Shown here: positions 12,061-27,000 of the stretch, piece after piece
How positions within the stretch are numbered: the first letter of the stretch is position 1
Layout: every line of letters begins with the position of its first letter
The notes under the pieces: generated by a model
What the model was told of the DNA's origin: nothing
The model's input: only the letters and a program-made list of their open reading frames with translations
The model's database searches: none
Source of the DNA: Owenia fusiformis
Lineage: Eukaryota > Annelida > Polychaeta > Sabellida > Oweniidae
DNA length: 64,000 nt
Assembly: GCA_903813345.2 (NCBI GenBank)
Contig: CAIIXF020000007.1
Location: 21,379,564-21,443,563, forward strand
Direction of reading: 5' to 3'
Program-made: the position numbers and the translations under genes

Positions 12061-15000
12061 GTAATTGTTTTATATTCTTTTGATGATTATTGTTCATAGC
12101 CATTGAGTGCATCCATCCATATTTTGAATACCTTATACCATACTCGTATACTGAATGATTAATAAGGGTGCATTTACTTGGGTGGCTATAAGCATATTCT
12201 CATATTGTCTCTAAATGATTTAAAATTAGTGACCATCAATATAATACAAGGATTTCAATTAATGGGTTTAACCTTAAAAAATTACATTAAAATCTAGAAG
12301 TAAATTTTATTGATAATACCTAGAATATCTTGCTATTAAATCCTTTGAAATGTAAACAAATGACACAAACAAGCAGACCAATGAGACAGGTTTGAATATA
12401 CATGTGTCTCATAAATAAATATCTCTTATATTTTTCATAATAAGTTTAATAAGTAGAGGTACATCAATATTATACTCTCCTATTTGCACTTTTATGTTTT
12501 TACTGTTTTGGCTGTTTTGAGTGCCACTTGATCTTGTTGTGATTTCTGCAATTTCCACTTGAGTTGCATTTTTTCTGCCAAGTTGTATCATTTATACCTA
12601 CTGTAGTTATATTTTCAACATTTAACCCTTTATGCCATGAGCAGTTACCCTTTTCAAGATTGAGTGGGTGATATGTATTCGATTCTCTTAACATGACAAT
12701 TTGTAAATCTCCCAAAGTCAATCATAGTCAACTGTTGCTTAGCTATAATTTATTTTTTAAATATCCCTCAGTTGAGGCTGCATGAGGTGTTTGACTGGAG
12801 ATCTCTATCTATGGGTGGTCCTTTCTCATGTAATACTTTACTCCCCTCACTTCCTTTGAATAGTCAATCTCACATATGCTTTAATTTGATAATCATACTT
12901 TTTATTAGATTTATGGAAAAATGCTGAATATTGTATCACATTTTGTTAATATACTGTATATTGTTTGCATTTTGTTCCAGTTGCAGCTTGTGTTGTTGAT
13001 GGTTTTAAGTGTAAGAATGATCAATGTGTCCAACAAAGTTGGGTCTGTGATGGGGCAGATGATTGTGGAGATAACTCAGATGAAGAGGGTTGCAGTAAGT
13101 TAATTAAGCACATTGCTAATGACACATCAGGGAGATGTCATTTGAATCAAATTAAAGTTTAGAAATCATTTCTTTGACAATTGACAGTACTAATCCCATT
13201 GACTATATTTGGAAATAGATTCCATCTGAATATGATATACTGGGGCTCTTGTGATGCTTAATGCCTAGTCAATTTGTATATACACTAATATTTATAAGTA
13301 TGCCCAAATAGTACATATTTCACATATTTTGTCCAAGTTTTTCAAGCATGTCAACCCTTGATAGTCCTTAACAATGCCAAAAGCATATTTCATCAAACTT
13401 ATTACATCAAGTTATTTAATACTCTTTATATCAATTTGAACCTTTTTCATGTAAGATAAAAGCAGAATGTATAATAGATTATTCTTAATTTGTAGCCGAT
13501 TATGCTTGTAACCCCCAAGAATGGGCCTGCCCTAACAATGGCAAGTGTATCCCTATCTCTGATGTTTGTAACCATGTCCATGACTGTGATGGTGGTGTAG
13601 ATGAAGGGCCAACTTGTGGTAAGGCTTTAAAATGGATTTTACAGGGTGGTCAGAAAAAACATTTTACTTGTATCTCTGTCATTTTAGATGATTACACCCT
13701 GATATTTGGTGCTTTTGTACATCATTCAATTTTCTACCAGCCTATCATGTATCATGATCATCGGACCGGTAGTCACATTGTTACAGAACTTTATACAACA
13801 TGCTATGAGGAAAATGCAGGATTGCACATTTTTGACCACCATGTATTGTATTTTGTTTGCTATTATCAATCAATAGAATTAGCTTTTCTCTGGTGTCTGC
13901 TAATGGACTAAAAACACATTCCATTGAAAGTTAGCAAATCACAAGTTTTTTGTTTTTTTTTCATGTTATCAATTTATTTCTAATATAAACATTTACATTC
14001 AATTACAAATTCTAATTGCCAAGGTTTTGCAACATTAGCGGCAATTTAATATATATATTATATATACATGTAGATATTAGATAATGAAATAAGATAAATT
14101 TGTTAAGGTTATTTCAAAATACCTGAAGGTTATCCCATGGGCCAGGATGTTAACGGAACTTGAAAAATAATTCGGTCATTGCAGAAAAAAGGACTTGTCA
14201 AATTACTACTAGATAGATAATAAAACAAGGCTTGTATGTATATAATAGCTAACAATATGAATTAAAGCTTCATTCATAGTAGCATCCAGGTTAGTGCTTC
14301 CAAACAGTAAAAATTGTAATTTGTCATTCAAGTTGTAGTTATTGAACAAGTCACTTAAGTTGTAAGTACGAAGGCCTGCAATGAGGTTGTTTCTTTCATT
14401 CTGTAGCAGTGGGCATTTTAAAAGAAAATGCATGGTTGTCATTGGTACACCACAATGGCACAAAGGATCAGTAATGTCTTTGAAGTTGTGAGCATAAAGG
14501 TGTGATTTTAATAAGAGGCCAGATCTTAGTCTATTAAGTTTTATTTCGAGATGTCTGGGTAAGGTCACATTTAATTTAGTAGTTGGGATTAAAGAGACAG
14601 GGCTCTTGTACTCTCGCACTAATCTTTTAAAACTAGAAATAGGTTGACCCCTTCTAGTATCAGGTGGCAAATCATTCCACAATGTTATAGCCTGAAATAT
14701 GGTACTTCTTTTAGAAGACATGCTCAGTCGAGTTGGAAGAGAATAATCTCTTTGATCTCTTAAATTACGGGCAGGTATATGCTCATATTTACGAAGTAAA
14801 TCACAAATAAACGGGGGGTTGATATTATATCTGCATTTAAAAACAAACATTTTTAGGTGCTCGATTCTTCTAATGGATAAGGATTTCCAATTCAAAGAAT
14901 TTAAGACTTTAATAGTATTGGAGCCATGAATAGAACCAGATACCAAACAGGCTGCTCGGTAGTGGAGTCTGTCAAGAGCTTGTAGTTTCAAATTTGAAGC

Positions 15001-18000
15001 CTTATTGTAAATTACATCGCAATAATCAAAATGTGGCATGATATACGTATTATATATTATCTCTAAGTGCATACTATTTAAAAGTTTGCTCAATTTTTTC
15101 ATTGGTCTTAGGAGTGAGGTAACTCTTTTTATAATCTGATCAATATGGTAATTGAAGTTAAGGTGTTTGTCAAGATTAAGCCCTAGATGTTTGTGATTCT
15201 CACAACTGGGAATAACATCTGCACCTAATCTCAATGGTGGTGGGTCAAAAGGAATATTTCTTCTAGAGAAAATGATGTCGGCGCTTTTTTGAGCTTTGAA
15301 TTGCATCTTCCAGGTGGCAGCCCAGAGAGCAAGCTTGTCCAAATCACTTTGAATTGGTTGATGAATATTGAAAAACACTGTATTTTTGTCATATGGGCAA
15401 TAAATGGAAGTATCATCGGCAAAAATGAACGATTTTGATAGTAATTCATCTGGCAAATCATTTATATAAATTAGAAATAGTAACGGTCCAAGGACAGACC
15501 CTTGTGGCACTCCAGCATTGATGGTATAGTTCACAGACTGCTCATTAGGTTCATTTTGATTGTTAATATTATTTGAAGACCATTTTGAAAGGGTGCCATT
15601 CACGCGGACTCTTACTCTTCTGTTATCTAAGTATGAGGACATTAAATTGATAAATTTATCATTACAACCGTATCCCTTAAGTTTTGAAATTAATAGTTTA
15701 TGTGGAACTAAATCAAAAGCTGATGTTAAATCCAAAAATACTGATCTTACATTCTTGTTATTATCAGTGTGTTCATGAATATCATGAACTATATTAATAA
15801 GCTGATTGACAGTACTATGTTTGGGTAAGAACCCACTCTGAAGCCTATAAATAAGATCATGTTGCACGAGGTGAGAATATAGTCTTTTATGAATTATAGA
15901 TTCCAAGATTTTAGAGATTGAACTTAGAAGAGTAACTGGTCTGTAATTAGTAACTAGTGCTCTGTCTCCCTTTTTAAATATTGGAACTATTGTACCCTCT
16001 TTCCAAATGTCAGGAAAAATGTTGTCTTGAAAAATTCTGTTAAATAGTAATGAAAGTGGATCTGCTATAGAATGTGCACATAATTTGAGCATTTTATTGG
16101 ATATCTCATCAGGACCATGTGCTTTAGTGACATCAATATCATTAATTAGATGTAAAATCTCTTCAGGTGAGGTTGACATCTCAGCTAGGATACTTTGAGT
16201 TCTTGGTCTAAAAAAGGGAATATAATTGTCATTGATATTTACAATGTTCTTATTGACAAAATATTTACATTAGCTTTATCAATACTATTAACAGCTGCTG
16301 AATTTGATGTTGGGTTGAAAAGGATGGGTATAGAGGAGACTTGGTTTTTTCCAAGAAGCTCTTTAATTAGTACCCAGTAGTCAATAGAATTTTTTGATAT
16401 ATTATCTAACTTATTTTTTATTTTTATTTCATGTTCTGCCTTGGCCTCATGAATTAGTTGATTGACTAGTTGATTTTGCGTAATATATTTTTCTCTGAAC
16501 ATGGGATTATTTGTAGATTTAAATTTATGATGCAATTTGTTTCTTTTATATATCTCTTTTTTGATTTTACTGGTGAACCATGGTTGGTCATCAAACCTTG
16601 AGGAGACTGTTTTATTAGGAACAACTTCCTTGAAAATTGATAAAATAGAATTAACAAATCTAACCGCAGCATCATTGACTTGTGTATCAAGGATAAAGTT
16701 CCAGTCAGTTTGAGCGATTTTTTGATTTAGCAGATTAATGTCAGCACTATCATAATACCATACTGTCTTCTTAATGGATGGTTCCCTGGGAATATTGACT
16801 CGAACTTTAGTAATGATAGCACAGTGATCAGAGTTACCTAAAGGAGGTTCAACTGAACTTGAAATAAGATGTTCAGAATCTGTAATCAATAAATCAATAC
16901 ATGACTTAGAATGTTTGGTAATCCTAGTTGGTTCAAAAATAAGTTGCTGAAGTCCAAGATCAGTCAAAATATTGTTTAATTCTATACCAGCCATATTATT
17001 AATATCATCAACGTACCAGGCATTGTTTCTAGCATTAAAATCACCATTAATAATGATCCCATCATTCTGCTGCAATAAAACATTAGAAATATTGTCTTTG
17101 ACCCTTGATAAGTATAGTCTAGTCTCATTCGCAGTAAGTGATGGTGAACGGTAAAAGAATCCATAAAAGAAAATCTTATGTTCAACTTTAATAGTAATCC
17201 AGCAATTACCTAAATCATTTGACATATTAAGATCACAAATGTTTATCTGTACAGTATCATGGGCCCATAGAATGAGACCTCTACCCTCATTAGTTGAATA
17301 TTTTGGTTTGCCAAAACCTCTTATATTAAACATATTAGATTCAAGATCTTCAGGAGTAACATTGCCTGTTTCACAAAGTGCCAATATATGGACATTCTCT
17401 CTTAACGCATATTCTTTAAGAAACTCCAGCCGTGCTAATGAGTCTGCCTTAATGCTATTAATATTACTAAATAAAATCTTCAAATCGTCTTTAGGCCCAG
17501 GGTTGCTCTCAACATCTCCAGACATGAGAAGTAGAAGTTGACATATGTTGCTTGGATTAAAGAAGAACAAGGTTGTTCCAGGAACACAACACAGAGTTAA
17601 TAGTACTACAGATGCTTTTGCAATGACTAAAGATATATTTCGATGTGATACTGATAGTTTCTCTGATATGCTTAACAACATCAAGAAACTTAGGCATACA
17701 TTTACAACCTGACTTGCAAAAATAGCGGCAAACACTAAATATTTACAAAAAGTAGAGCAGCTATTTGTCAATAAACAGTATAACCCTACATAGATTAGTA
17801 CGAGGGTTAAAATTAACATTTGGACATCGTAGATACATGTACCATAGGCATCTGGTTGTATCTTCTCTGAGAAGGAAACTTTGATTTTGTAAGAATTAAA
17901 TAGCCCAACTGCTGATCTCCAAGTTTCTAAACTAAAAGGCATTATCCAATGCCATCTCTTGCAGGACTACAAATACAATTTACTTTCTGCACCAGTGACA

Positions 18001-21000
18001 AAAAAGGTGGCCCATGGGGTAACAAATCATAACAGATATATTCAGAGTTGAAACTACTGCCTGAAGTTTTAAGAATCGCATGACAGATAATATTCCTAAG
18101 AATCATAAAGGCAGAAATTAAAGTTGTAATTCGAGATGTCGTCATAATGAGAAGAAATATTAGCTAGCTTGGAAAGACCCGCTAAAATTCAATCAAAAAA
18201 CACAATTTGTCAGTCTAAATACTGCTTAATAGATCTAGTAACATTACATGAGACAAATTTCTTATCCAAAGATAAAGCTACATTGTGAAAACAGTTGTAA
18301 AATAAAAATAATGCAAATTTCAGTTCATCCACACTACCCTCTCATATTTTAATAACAACTGGGCTGTAACTCTGCAGACAAAATAGGGCTTTCCTTCGGA
18401 CAGCCAATCACTAGTCAGTGTTAAAGTTTCAAAATCAATAGTGCTTAGAAGCTCCTATAAGAAAGCCGCTAAGTTATGTGCAGGGTAATCAGTCATCGTT
18501 GAATTGTTGTTCATGTATAAAAATAGTAAGAATTTAACCTAATAATCAAAACATTGTACCGTGTTGCAAATATAGACCATATAAGTCGGATTGGAAGCAC
18601 ACGCATAAAACATTATTAGTTGCTTGTGTATGAATGCTGTTGGTAAAGGCCATACATTCATATCAATGTAACATTGACAATCCCCCTGAGAGTACAGTAT
18701 AAAAACATATAAACAGAAATGACTGCACTATTGCACCTGGTTGAATTTAAAAAGCTCTGAAAAAAATATATATGTACACGTTGAGAACACATTCGCCTTT
18801 AGTCAAAGAGCTAGCTTCAAGAACTACAAAAGATATAAAATAATAACAGACCTTACTATTACAGCACTGTTTATCGCATATGCCAATCATATTCCCTGAG
18901 AAGTGTCATACCATTGCAAAACTTTCAACTGTTGCACTGAAACTGATTTGACTGAATAGTGAATGTGTCATCGCACATGCGCACTTGCATGACCTTATTG
19001 TTTATAAACAAATACACGTGGTTGTGTTTACATGATCAGTTATGATGGAGAAGTGAAAATCGAGATTACATATTAATGATCACTTTGAATATACAAATTC
19101 ACTACTGGGATGGTAACTGTTTTATGCAGTAGAATGTTCATAGGTACAGATGAACCCGCTAGATAGCCTATTAAACGACAGTCAATGTCAATTTATAAAT
19201 ATGTTAGGCTAGAAAGTGGAATAGAAATCAATTATACTACCACAAGCGTCACGTTGTTCACTAAGTTCAAATGTACTCAAGACCTTCGGTCTCCTGTGTG
19301 ACCGCCACGAGGGGCAGAAGGCTGTTGTCGGCTGGTGTTTGTAGTAGGTGCACTAGCACTGCTAAGACGATGCTCTATGATAGTATCATTAACATCGCTG
19401 CAAATGTTGAATAGCACTTTGTCACCGTTCATGAGTTTCCCAAAAATCTTACCATTTTTGGACCACTGCTGTTCTACCTCAGGGTGCTCTTTTACATCTT
19501 GAAGTAATTTTCTGTTCATGGGACTAAGGTCCTCATAGACAATAATGTTCGATCCTTTGAGTTTCTTCCTGTTGGATAATATTGCATCCTTTCCAGTTCT
19601 CCATTTCAACTTGGCAATCACAGATCTAGGATATCGATCGTCTTGTTTGTAGGGTCTTAGTCTGTGACTGATCTCTATATCATCAGGGGTAATAACACCG
19701 GGCATGTATGCTGAGATCGCCTCACAGATAGATTCCTCGCATTTCTCGTTGTCTCTTTCAGCCTTTGATTCTTTTTCTGGAATTCCAAGGAATCTCACCG
19801 TGTTTTTTCGCGAGTACTGAGCATTGTGGTTCACGTCTAATACTATCTTATCCAACTTAGTGGTCAGGTTTAGAACATCATCCTTTAACTTAGAATTCTC
19901 ACGTTCAAGATTAGAAAGTCTCACATTCGACTTCTCGAGAGCTTTTGTTACTGCCCTATCAATGCTATCTTCCATTTTGTGATCAATAGTTTTCATCAAT
20001 TTGTCCATATAACTAATCATCCAGCCTTGGGTAATCACAAGTTCAAATCCAGTTTTATGATATTGACTTCTAATGGTTAAGTTGTAGATCATATTTTTAG
20101 TATTTTTCTTACTTTATGGATAAAGATAGATCCTGTATTGTTTACTGATCTATATACAAGCTCACACCATTTTTGTGGATCTCTCGTGCAAGCTGTGCCT
20201 TTCTGTATGAATACGAGCAGAGTTTCATCTAAAACCTAGCTTTATGTTACATATTTTGATTGCAGGTAACTCACAGTGTGGTAGTCTGTCCTGTGACCAC
20301 AGTTGTCGTCCTACTCCAACTGGGGGATTGTGCTACTGTAGACCTGGCTGGACTATCTCTTCTGCTGATAACAGGACATGTATAGGTACATGAAATACTG
20401 TAAAACATTGTTTTTGCTGGAAAATGAATTTTCTCAATATCACTTTTCATGAATTTAATATCGGAAATATGTGATTTTGCTTTGGAATAATTGGGAGTTA
20501 CAATTGATAAGTGTTATCAATCATATCCTTTACAAGATTCATATTCATAATTTTCCCACTGAATGAAGTTCAAGTAGGGATATAGAGAAGCCATACATAG
20601 GTTCAAATTTGTCAGGCTGATGCATTATCCATATGTTAATAGAACCTCTGCTTGAGAAGGAATTTTCAATATGGCTGCTCAATTCAAAATGGCTGCTATT
20701 TTCCAAGAGTTAATGAATTTAGTTCAGATTTTGTGAGCTGATGCTTTCAATACTACTAAGTACTAACTGGTTATTTCAAATATAATGTCTAAATAAATGA
20801 CTAGTGATTTTATACAATGTTTTTTTCAATGGAATTCGTTCCTCTCAGGAGCTTTTTTGTCTTCTAGTTAGAATTTTACATCAAGAAATTACTAAGGAGG
20901 GATGTCAAGAATTGGTATATGGGTATATAAAACATGAAAGTATATGGTGAATTTCACCTCATGTTTTTAAGATCTTTTAACTTCTGTATTTTTATACAGA

Positions 21001-24000
21001 AACAGCTTCTTGCACTTGTTATTTTGCAGATTATAATGAGTGTACTATATGGGGTGTTTGTGATCAATGGTGTACAAACATGGCTAACACATTCAACTGC
21101 TCATGTGTAGATGGCTACACCAATGATCCAGGGACAGGAACTTGTAGGGCAGATGACAGTGAGTAATGAGCATCATTATTATTGTCACCACCAAAAGTGG
21201 TGACATATTGTTATGGTCTCCGTTTTTTTGCGACGGCGGTTGGTGGTTGGAGGTTGTCGTCCGGCGTCCGGCGTCTGTAACAATTTCTTACAACTTCCTA
21301 TAACTTAACAAATACTGTTTAGATTGACTTCAATTTTTTTCTAAATCATCTACATGTCCTCAGAAGTTCAAATCTGACTTTAGATTTGACATTTGACCTT
21401 CAATGACCTTCTCAAGGTCAAAAAGGTCTTTTTTCAACTTGCTTTACATTGACTAAATTTTTTTTCAAAATCATCTACATGTTCTCAGAAATTCAAATCT
21501 GACTTTAGATTTGACTTTAGATTTGACATTTGACCTTCAAATCTGACTTTAGATTTGACATTTGACCTTCAATGACCTTCTCAAGGTCAAAAAAGGTCAA
21601 ATAGGTCTGTTTTCAACTTGCTTCAAATTGACTAATTTTTTTTTTTAAAATCATCTACATGTTCTCAGAAATTCAAATCTGACTTTAGATTTGACATTTG
21701 ACCTTTAATGACCTTCTCAAGGTCAAAAAAGGTCAAAAAAGTCTGTTTTCAACTTGCTTCAAATTGACCAAATTTTTTTTTCAAAATCATCTACATCTTT
21801 TCAGAAGTTCAAATTTGACTTTACAAGTTCTCAGAAGTTCAAATCTGACTTTAGATTTGACCTTTGACCTTCAATGACCTTCTCAAGGTCAAAAGGGTCT
21901 TTTTTCAACTTGCTTCAAATTGACTAATTTTTTTCAAAATCATCTACATGTTCTCAGAAGTTCAAATCTGACTTTAGATTTGACATTTGACCTTCAATGA
22001 CCTTTTCAAGGTCAAAAAGATCTTTTTTCAACTTGCTTCAAATTTACTTAATTTTTTTTCAAAATCATCTACATGTTCTCAGAAGTTCAAATCTGACTTT
22101 ACATTTGACATTTGACCTTCAATGACCTTCTCAATGTCAAAAAAAGTCAAAGAGGTATTTTTTCAACTTGCTTTAAATTGACCAAATTGTTTTAGGTGGT
22201 GACATTTTGTCATGTTAATGCCTTGTTTTTCAATTACAATACTCTCTCCTTTATCTTCACTCTTTGGATTGTCGTTTTTTTAGGTAGCCTATACCTATAT
22301 CATAATATGTAATGAGAAAATCAAGATTCTAGATATTCAAGCTCCTGCATTTGAGATTGTTAAGATTGTCATTCATATTGTAAACATTTTATAATAGTCA
22401 GAGGATGGTGAGACTAGCTGACAAGGGTACAGGGTAACACTCTCTATTAATATTTTCAATCAAAGGTTTTAAAGTAAATCTTAGTACAGTAAAAGAGTAA
22501 AACTATAAAATCCAATTGAGACATCTATACAGAAAAATATAAACAATGTGACAACAGTGTATATTCTGTTTCCTGGACTCTTTCCCAGAAAGATTTCTTT
22601 AAGATTTTATACCTCTATCTTTTCTAATTATCAAGAGGAAAGCAGTAAGAGGAGTTTGAGCAAAATGAAAATCCTGAAATATTGTCTTTTCAGGAGATAC
22701 TGCCAAAGTATATTTTGCTCAAAAAGAGAAGATTCAGCAGATAGGTCTAACTGGTGGAATACCCACACAAGTTGTCTCAGCCACTAGTGTAGTGAGCTTT
22801 GACTTACATATTCAAAAACAGAAGGTAGTTTGGTTGGATGATTCAACTAAAAAGGTAGGGTTTTTATTTGATGATATAGGTTGCATTGATTGAAGATCAA
22901 TTGCATTGATTAATTGTAAATTGTGAAAGATTTAAGCATGAATGACTCATGTCAAGATTTTGAATGAAGATGGTAGACCTGAATTTAAGGGCTTGGAATG
23001 ATACAACACACGAGTATATTAAATTAGCCAAAATTCATTGAGTTATGTGCTTACATTCTTTTCACACATTGCAAAATATTTTGTATACAGTATGTAATAC
23101 TAAAGATTAAAATTCAACCAGAAACTTTTTTGCAAGAATTTAACAATGTACACGGTTTGACCTTTTGACATTTGACCTGCAAAGGTCATACCCTACCATT
23201 CATTATGAAACTATTTGTAGTTTTTCACTCAAATGTCAACTTTAGATTCTGAAATTCGTGAGTGTAGTCAATTTAACTGAAGCCGGTCACTTTGTTATAA
23301 AATAAAGAATTACTAGTAAATGGATAATATTTTAAATACTGTGTTCTGATTGGCTAGAATTTGATATATCATGCCTAGCTATCTGTGAACAATGCTAGAT
23401 GTACCTTATATACCAGTTGTTCCGAGTAGACTTTTCTATTTATTTCTATAATGTATGCCATCTTGTTTCAAAAGGTGCATATTTTCAGTCAAAATAAAAA
23501 CATATTTGTACATTTGAATTTTGCTAGATCTATACAGCCAGCAGTGCTAATGGTCAGGATAAAAGGGAAATTTCCCCTCAAAGCCTTACAGCGCCACGTA
23601 CAATTGCCGTTGACTGGATCACTGATAACATCTATTTCATCGACAAAACAGGACGTCGTATAAATTTAATAACCTGGGATGGCACCCATCAGAGAAACAT
23701 CATTACAGACAACTTAGGCATTCCAGGAGGTTTGGCACTTGATCCAACAACTGGGTAAGAGATTGGAACACCTTTTCAAATTAAATGATATTTTCTTGGC
23801 CTAGACTGTTATTTGTTTCACATAGGGGTTAGATATCGATGTAATTGTTTAACTTGAAGGTATTTCCACTTGTGGGAGGGTAAAAGGTAATTATACAGTA
23901 AAACCCCTTTGATTAAATACTCCCCGGTATTCTTCATTTAACACACACTGGCACCTTGTGATTCTTGGACCATAATTGTTTGTTATAGTATAAGTCTCTG

Positions 24001-27000
24001 AATAATGAATACCAAGTTTGATACATGCATTTTTATTGAATTTACAGATACATGTTTTTAACATGTGGGGAGTCAACAGGCAATGCATGGAACAAACCAA
24101 GAATTGAGAGAGCATTAATGGATGGAAGTATAAGGTATTCTGATTAACTTGTGTCATTTCACACCTTGTGCATGATAATTGTGGGACGATTTCTATGTGT
24201 GCCTTATTCATACTGAACACCTTTAAACTAGAGAAAACTAAAGAATTTTTTCAGTAAAATCAATCCAAGCTTTTATATTGATAGCAATTGTTTGTTCGTA
24301 CTCATTATTTTTCTGTTTATTCTGTTTATAGGCATACCATTGTCTCAAAGAAGATACTAGAGCCAGTAAGCTTGTCAATTGACTTTGTGAACCTACGGAT
24401 CTACTGGGCAGATGCTAGGCATGATATGATAGAAACTGTTGACTACTTTGGTCAGAACAGGTTTGTGGGGTTTTTCTCCTGGGTTTATTGCATGTCAACA
24501 ACCAAGAGCATAACAGAATAATAGCCTCTGTATTGGTGTATTTTAAGTGAAGGTAGACATGTACATCCATTAGAAATTCTGAACCAATTTGGAACAGTGT
24601 GTGTTGTAAGGATCTCAGATCACAGATTTATGGACTTGTTGCAATGTTGTTTTTTAACTAAGTCCAGGTCCTCGGGTAGCACCTTTATAACACTCTTGTC
24701 ATAATTGTGATTCTTCATTCATATGAAGTGTCCTTCACTTTGCCAAACAATGTATAAATAGCTTTTTACATACACCCATGTTTATATTTAGGCGAACAGT
24801 GATCTCTGGCAGTCTGAATATCCCACATTCCTATGACATGTCGATGTTTGAGAACATGGTATTTTGGGCAGATTGGACCAAAATGGGCATAATGACTTCT
24901 ACCAAGTACAACAATGAGAGCACAGTCAGCCAGATATTTATGGATACTACAAGTAAACCTATGGGGGTGAAAGTCTTCCATCCCGCTAGACAGCCACAAG
25001 GTAATTGATTGTGTTAAATACATCATATCCTGAATGTAAAGATACAAATAACAAAGCAGTTCAACTGGTGTGCTTAAAACAAACATATATGTGATCTAAA
25101 AGTCGTAAAAACATTCCTACCCTAAATTGACCAGAAGTTTTATTGGTAACTTGATTCTGCTTATAGTGCTTACATTTTAAAGAACATTTATACAGAATAA
25201 GACAAATGTGTGATCCACAACACAATCATTATATTATACAAACATTTCTATACATCTATAATTTTCTGAATTTTCTACTCATGTTTCTCTTTCTCAGTGC
25301 GTAACCCATGCTCTAATGCGACATGTTCCCACATGTGTGTGCTGACCCACATTAGCTCCAACAATGGTCTGGGCTACCGATGTATGTGTGATACAGGATT
25401 TGAACTCAATGATGATCAGAAAACCTGTAAAAGTAAGTAATGTAAAAGTGTTTGATACCATCACAGGAAATATCAGAAAAATATCTCATATTCATTTGAA
25501 GCTAAAATTGACAATTCAGCATTCGTTGACAAGAATTACCTTTCATTCTTTATATCATCAAAAATAAAATGTTTTTTTTGCTTATTTTTAGGAATTGAAA
25601 AGTTCATCATATTCTCCTCTAAGACTAGTATCAGGGGTATCCCTCTGGGTGACCCACTTGGATATACTATTGATGCCATGACACCTGTCTTAGGAGATAG
25701 ATCAAACTTTGTTGGTTTGGACTTTGATGCTCACGAAAAGTACATCTATTTCACTGACACCCGAAAGGACTTGATTTGGCGCATCCATCCAGATGGAACA
25801 GGTATGTATTTTATATTTCATCATGTCGACACTGTCTTCCCATTTTTTCATGAAGATAATGAATTAATTGGCTTTAAAAATTGAAAATGTTATGGGTAGT
25901 TTTTTTCAATTTATAATATTGTCCTACTTATTAAACTAGTTGAGGAATTGTTTTCAAGCTGTTATATTTTCAAAAAGAAGGTCTGTGTTGTATAAGCTAC
26001 ATTTCATTGACAATTGAATCCTTCAGGTAAAGAGGCAGTAGTTGTGAATGGTGCTCACAGTTCAGAGGGTGTTGCCATAGATTGGATTTCTAAGATCCTG
26101 TACTACACAGACAATGTCAAGGACACTATCACATGTGTCAGACTCAAGAGTACAGGCTTCCTGGAGAAACGTGTCATTTTATCTCAACTGGGGAATCCCA
26201 GGGCCATAGTTGCACATGTAACTAAAGGGTAAGATGATAAACAGATGAGTGAATATATATAAAAAAAAGCTTATTTATATGTATAGTTAAATTCATAATT
26301 ATTGAAATAATGGTACATTTTAAAGTTATGTAATTGAGCATAGATACCTTAAGTATACAGCATTTTGACATATATACCCTTGAGCATCTGACCCTTTTGC
26401 ATACATCATTTACATACCCTTTATATCCCCATCAGCTAATTTCTCTACCCTCTGACTATTTCAGTCTTTAATATGAGATATTTTTCAGATGGATATTCTG
26501 GACTGAGTGGCTGAGAACAAGACAGACAAGGGCTAAGATCGGGCGTGCTCTTGGTGATGGTACGAATGTGACATATATTCGCCAGCACCAGCTTGGATGG
26601 CCTAATGGCCTTAGTATTGATCATGAGAACAACAGACTCTTCTGGACCGATGCTATGTTTGACAGGTACACACTAATATATATATCGGTATATATATTTA
26701 TAATTAGATATTTAAGAGAACTCTTTTTGTAGAAGTACAACATTGAGAGAACTGAGTACCTTGTGTCTATGTTATTTTGTCCCAATGAGGGCTGGATAGA
26801 TGTCTCATTTCATTCCTAGGAATCTGATATGGTAGCAAAAACAAAATACTGTTGAATAGGTTTTCTATATCAATAAAAAGATATAAATGTTTTTCAAATT
26901 AAATTGTTACCATTCAAAAGAGGACCATTGCACTGATGATGTGTATTTTTCAGATTTTTTCGATAACAGGTTTAACAACAAAGAATCTGGAAATTAATTC

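Larger units (their letters stand above)
13945..20100 (-). mobile_element. Non-LTR retrotransposon (CR1/jockey-like LINE), antisense in an LRP2 intron
   Basis: The ORF order on the minus strand is ORF1-like, a 67-codon ORF, then ORF2 in two pieces (endonuclease, reverse transcriptase). A T-rich run at about 13949-13962 could be the 3' poly(A) tail. The element lies in the intron between the LA7 and EGF1 exons, opposite to LRP2. ORF2 is split by one frameshift, so the copy is probably inactive, but all frames are otherwise long and open, suggesting a fairly recent insertion. A spacer of about 1.1 kb between ORF1 and the rest is unusually long; two elements side by side are possible. The ends are approximate, and no target-site duplication was identified. 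Confidence 0.85.

Noticed and set aside
12409-12721. Minus-strand frames with CNSSGNC considered as the missing second half of LA5
   Set aside because: They are on the wrong strand for LRP2, lack the SDE loop, and have no matching phase or splice sites.
21183-22225. CRISPR-like array because of regular repeats and spacers
   Set aside because: Eukaryotic context, units are 100-150 bp and homologous throughout with no unique spacers; it is a minisatellite core of a dispersed element.
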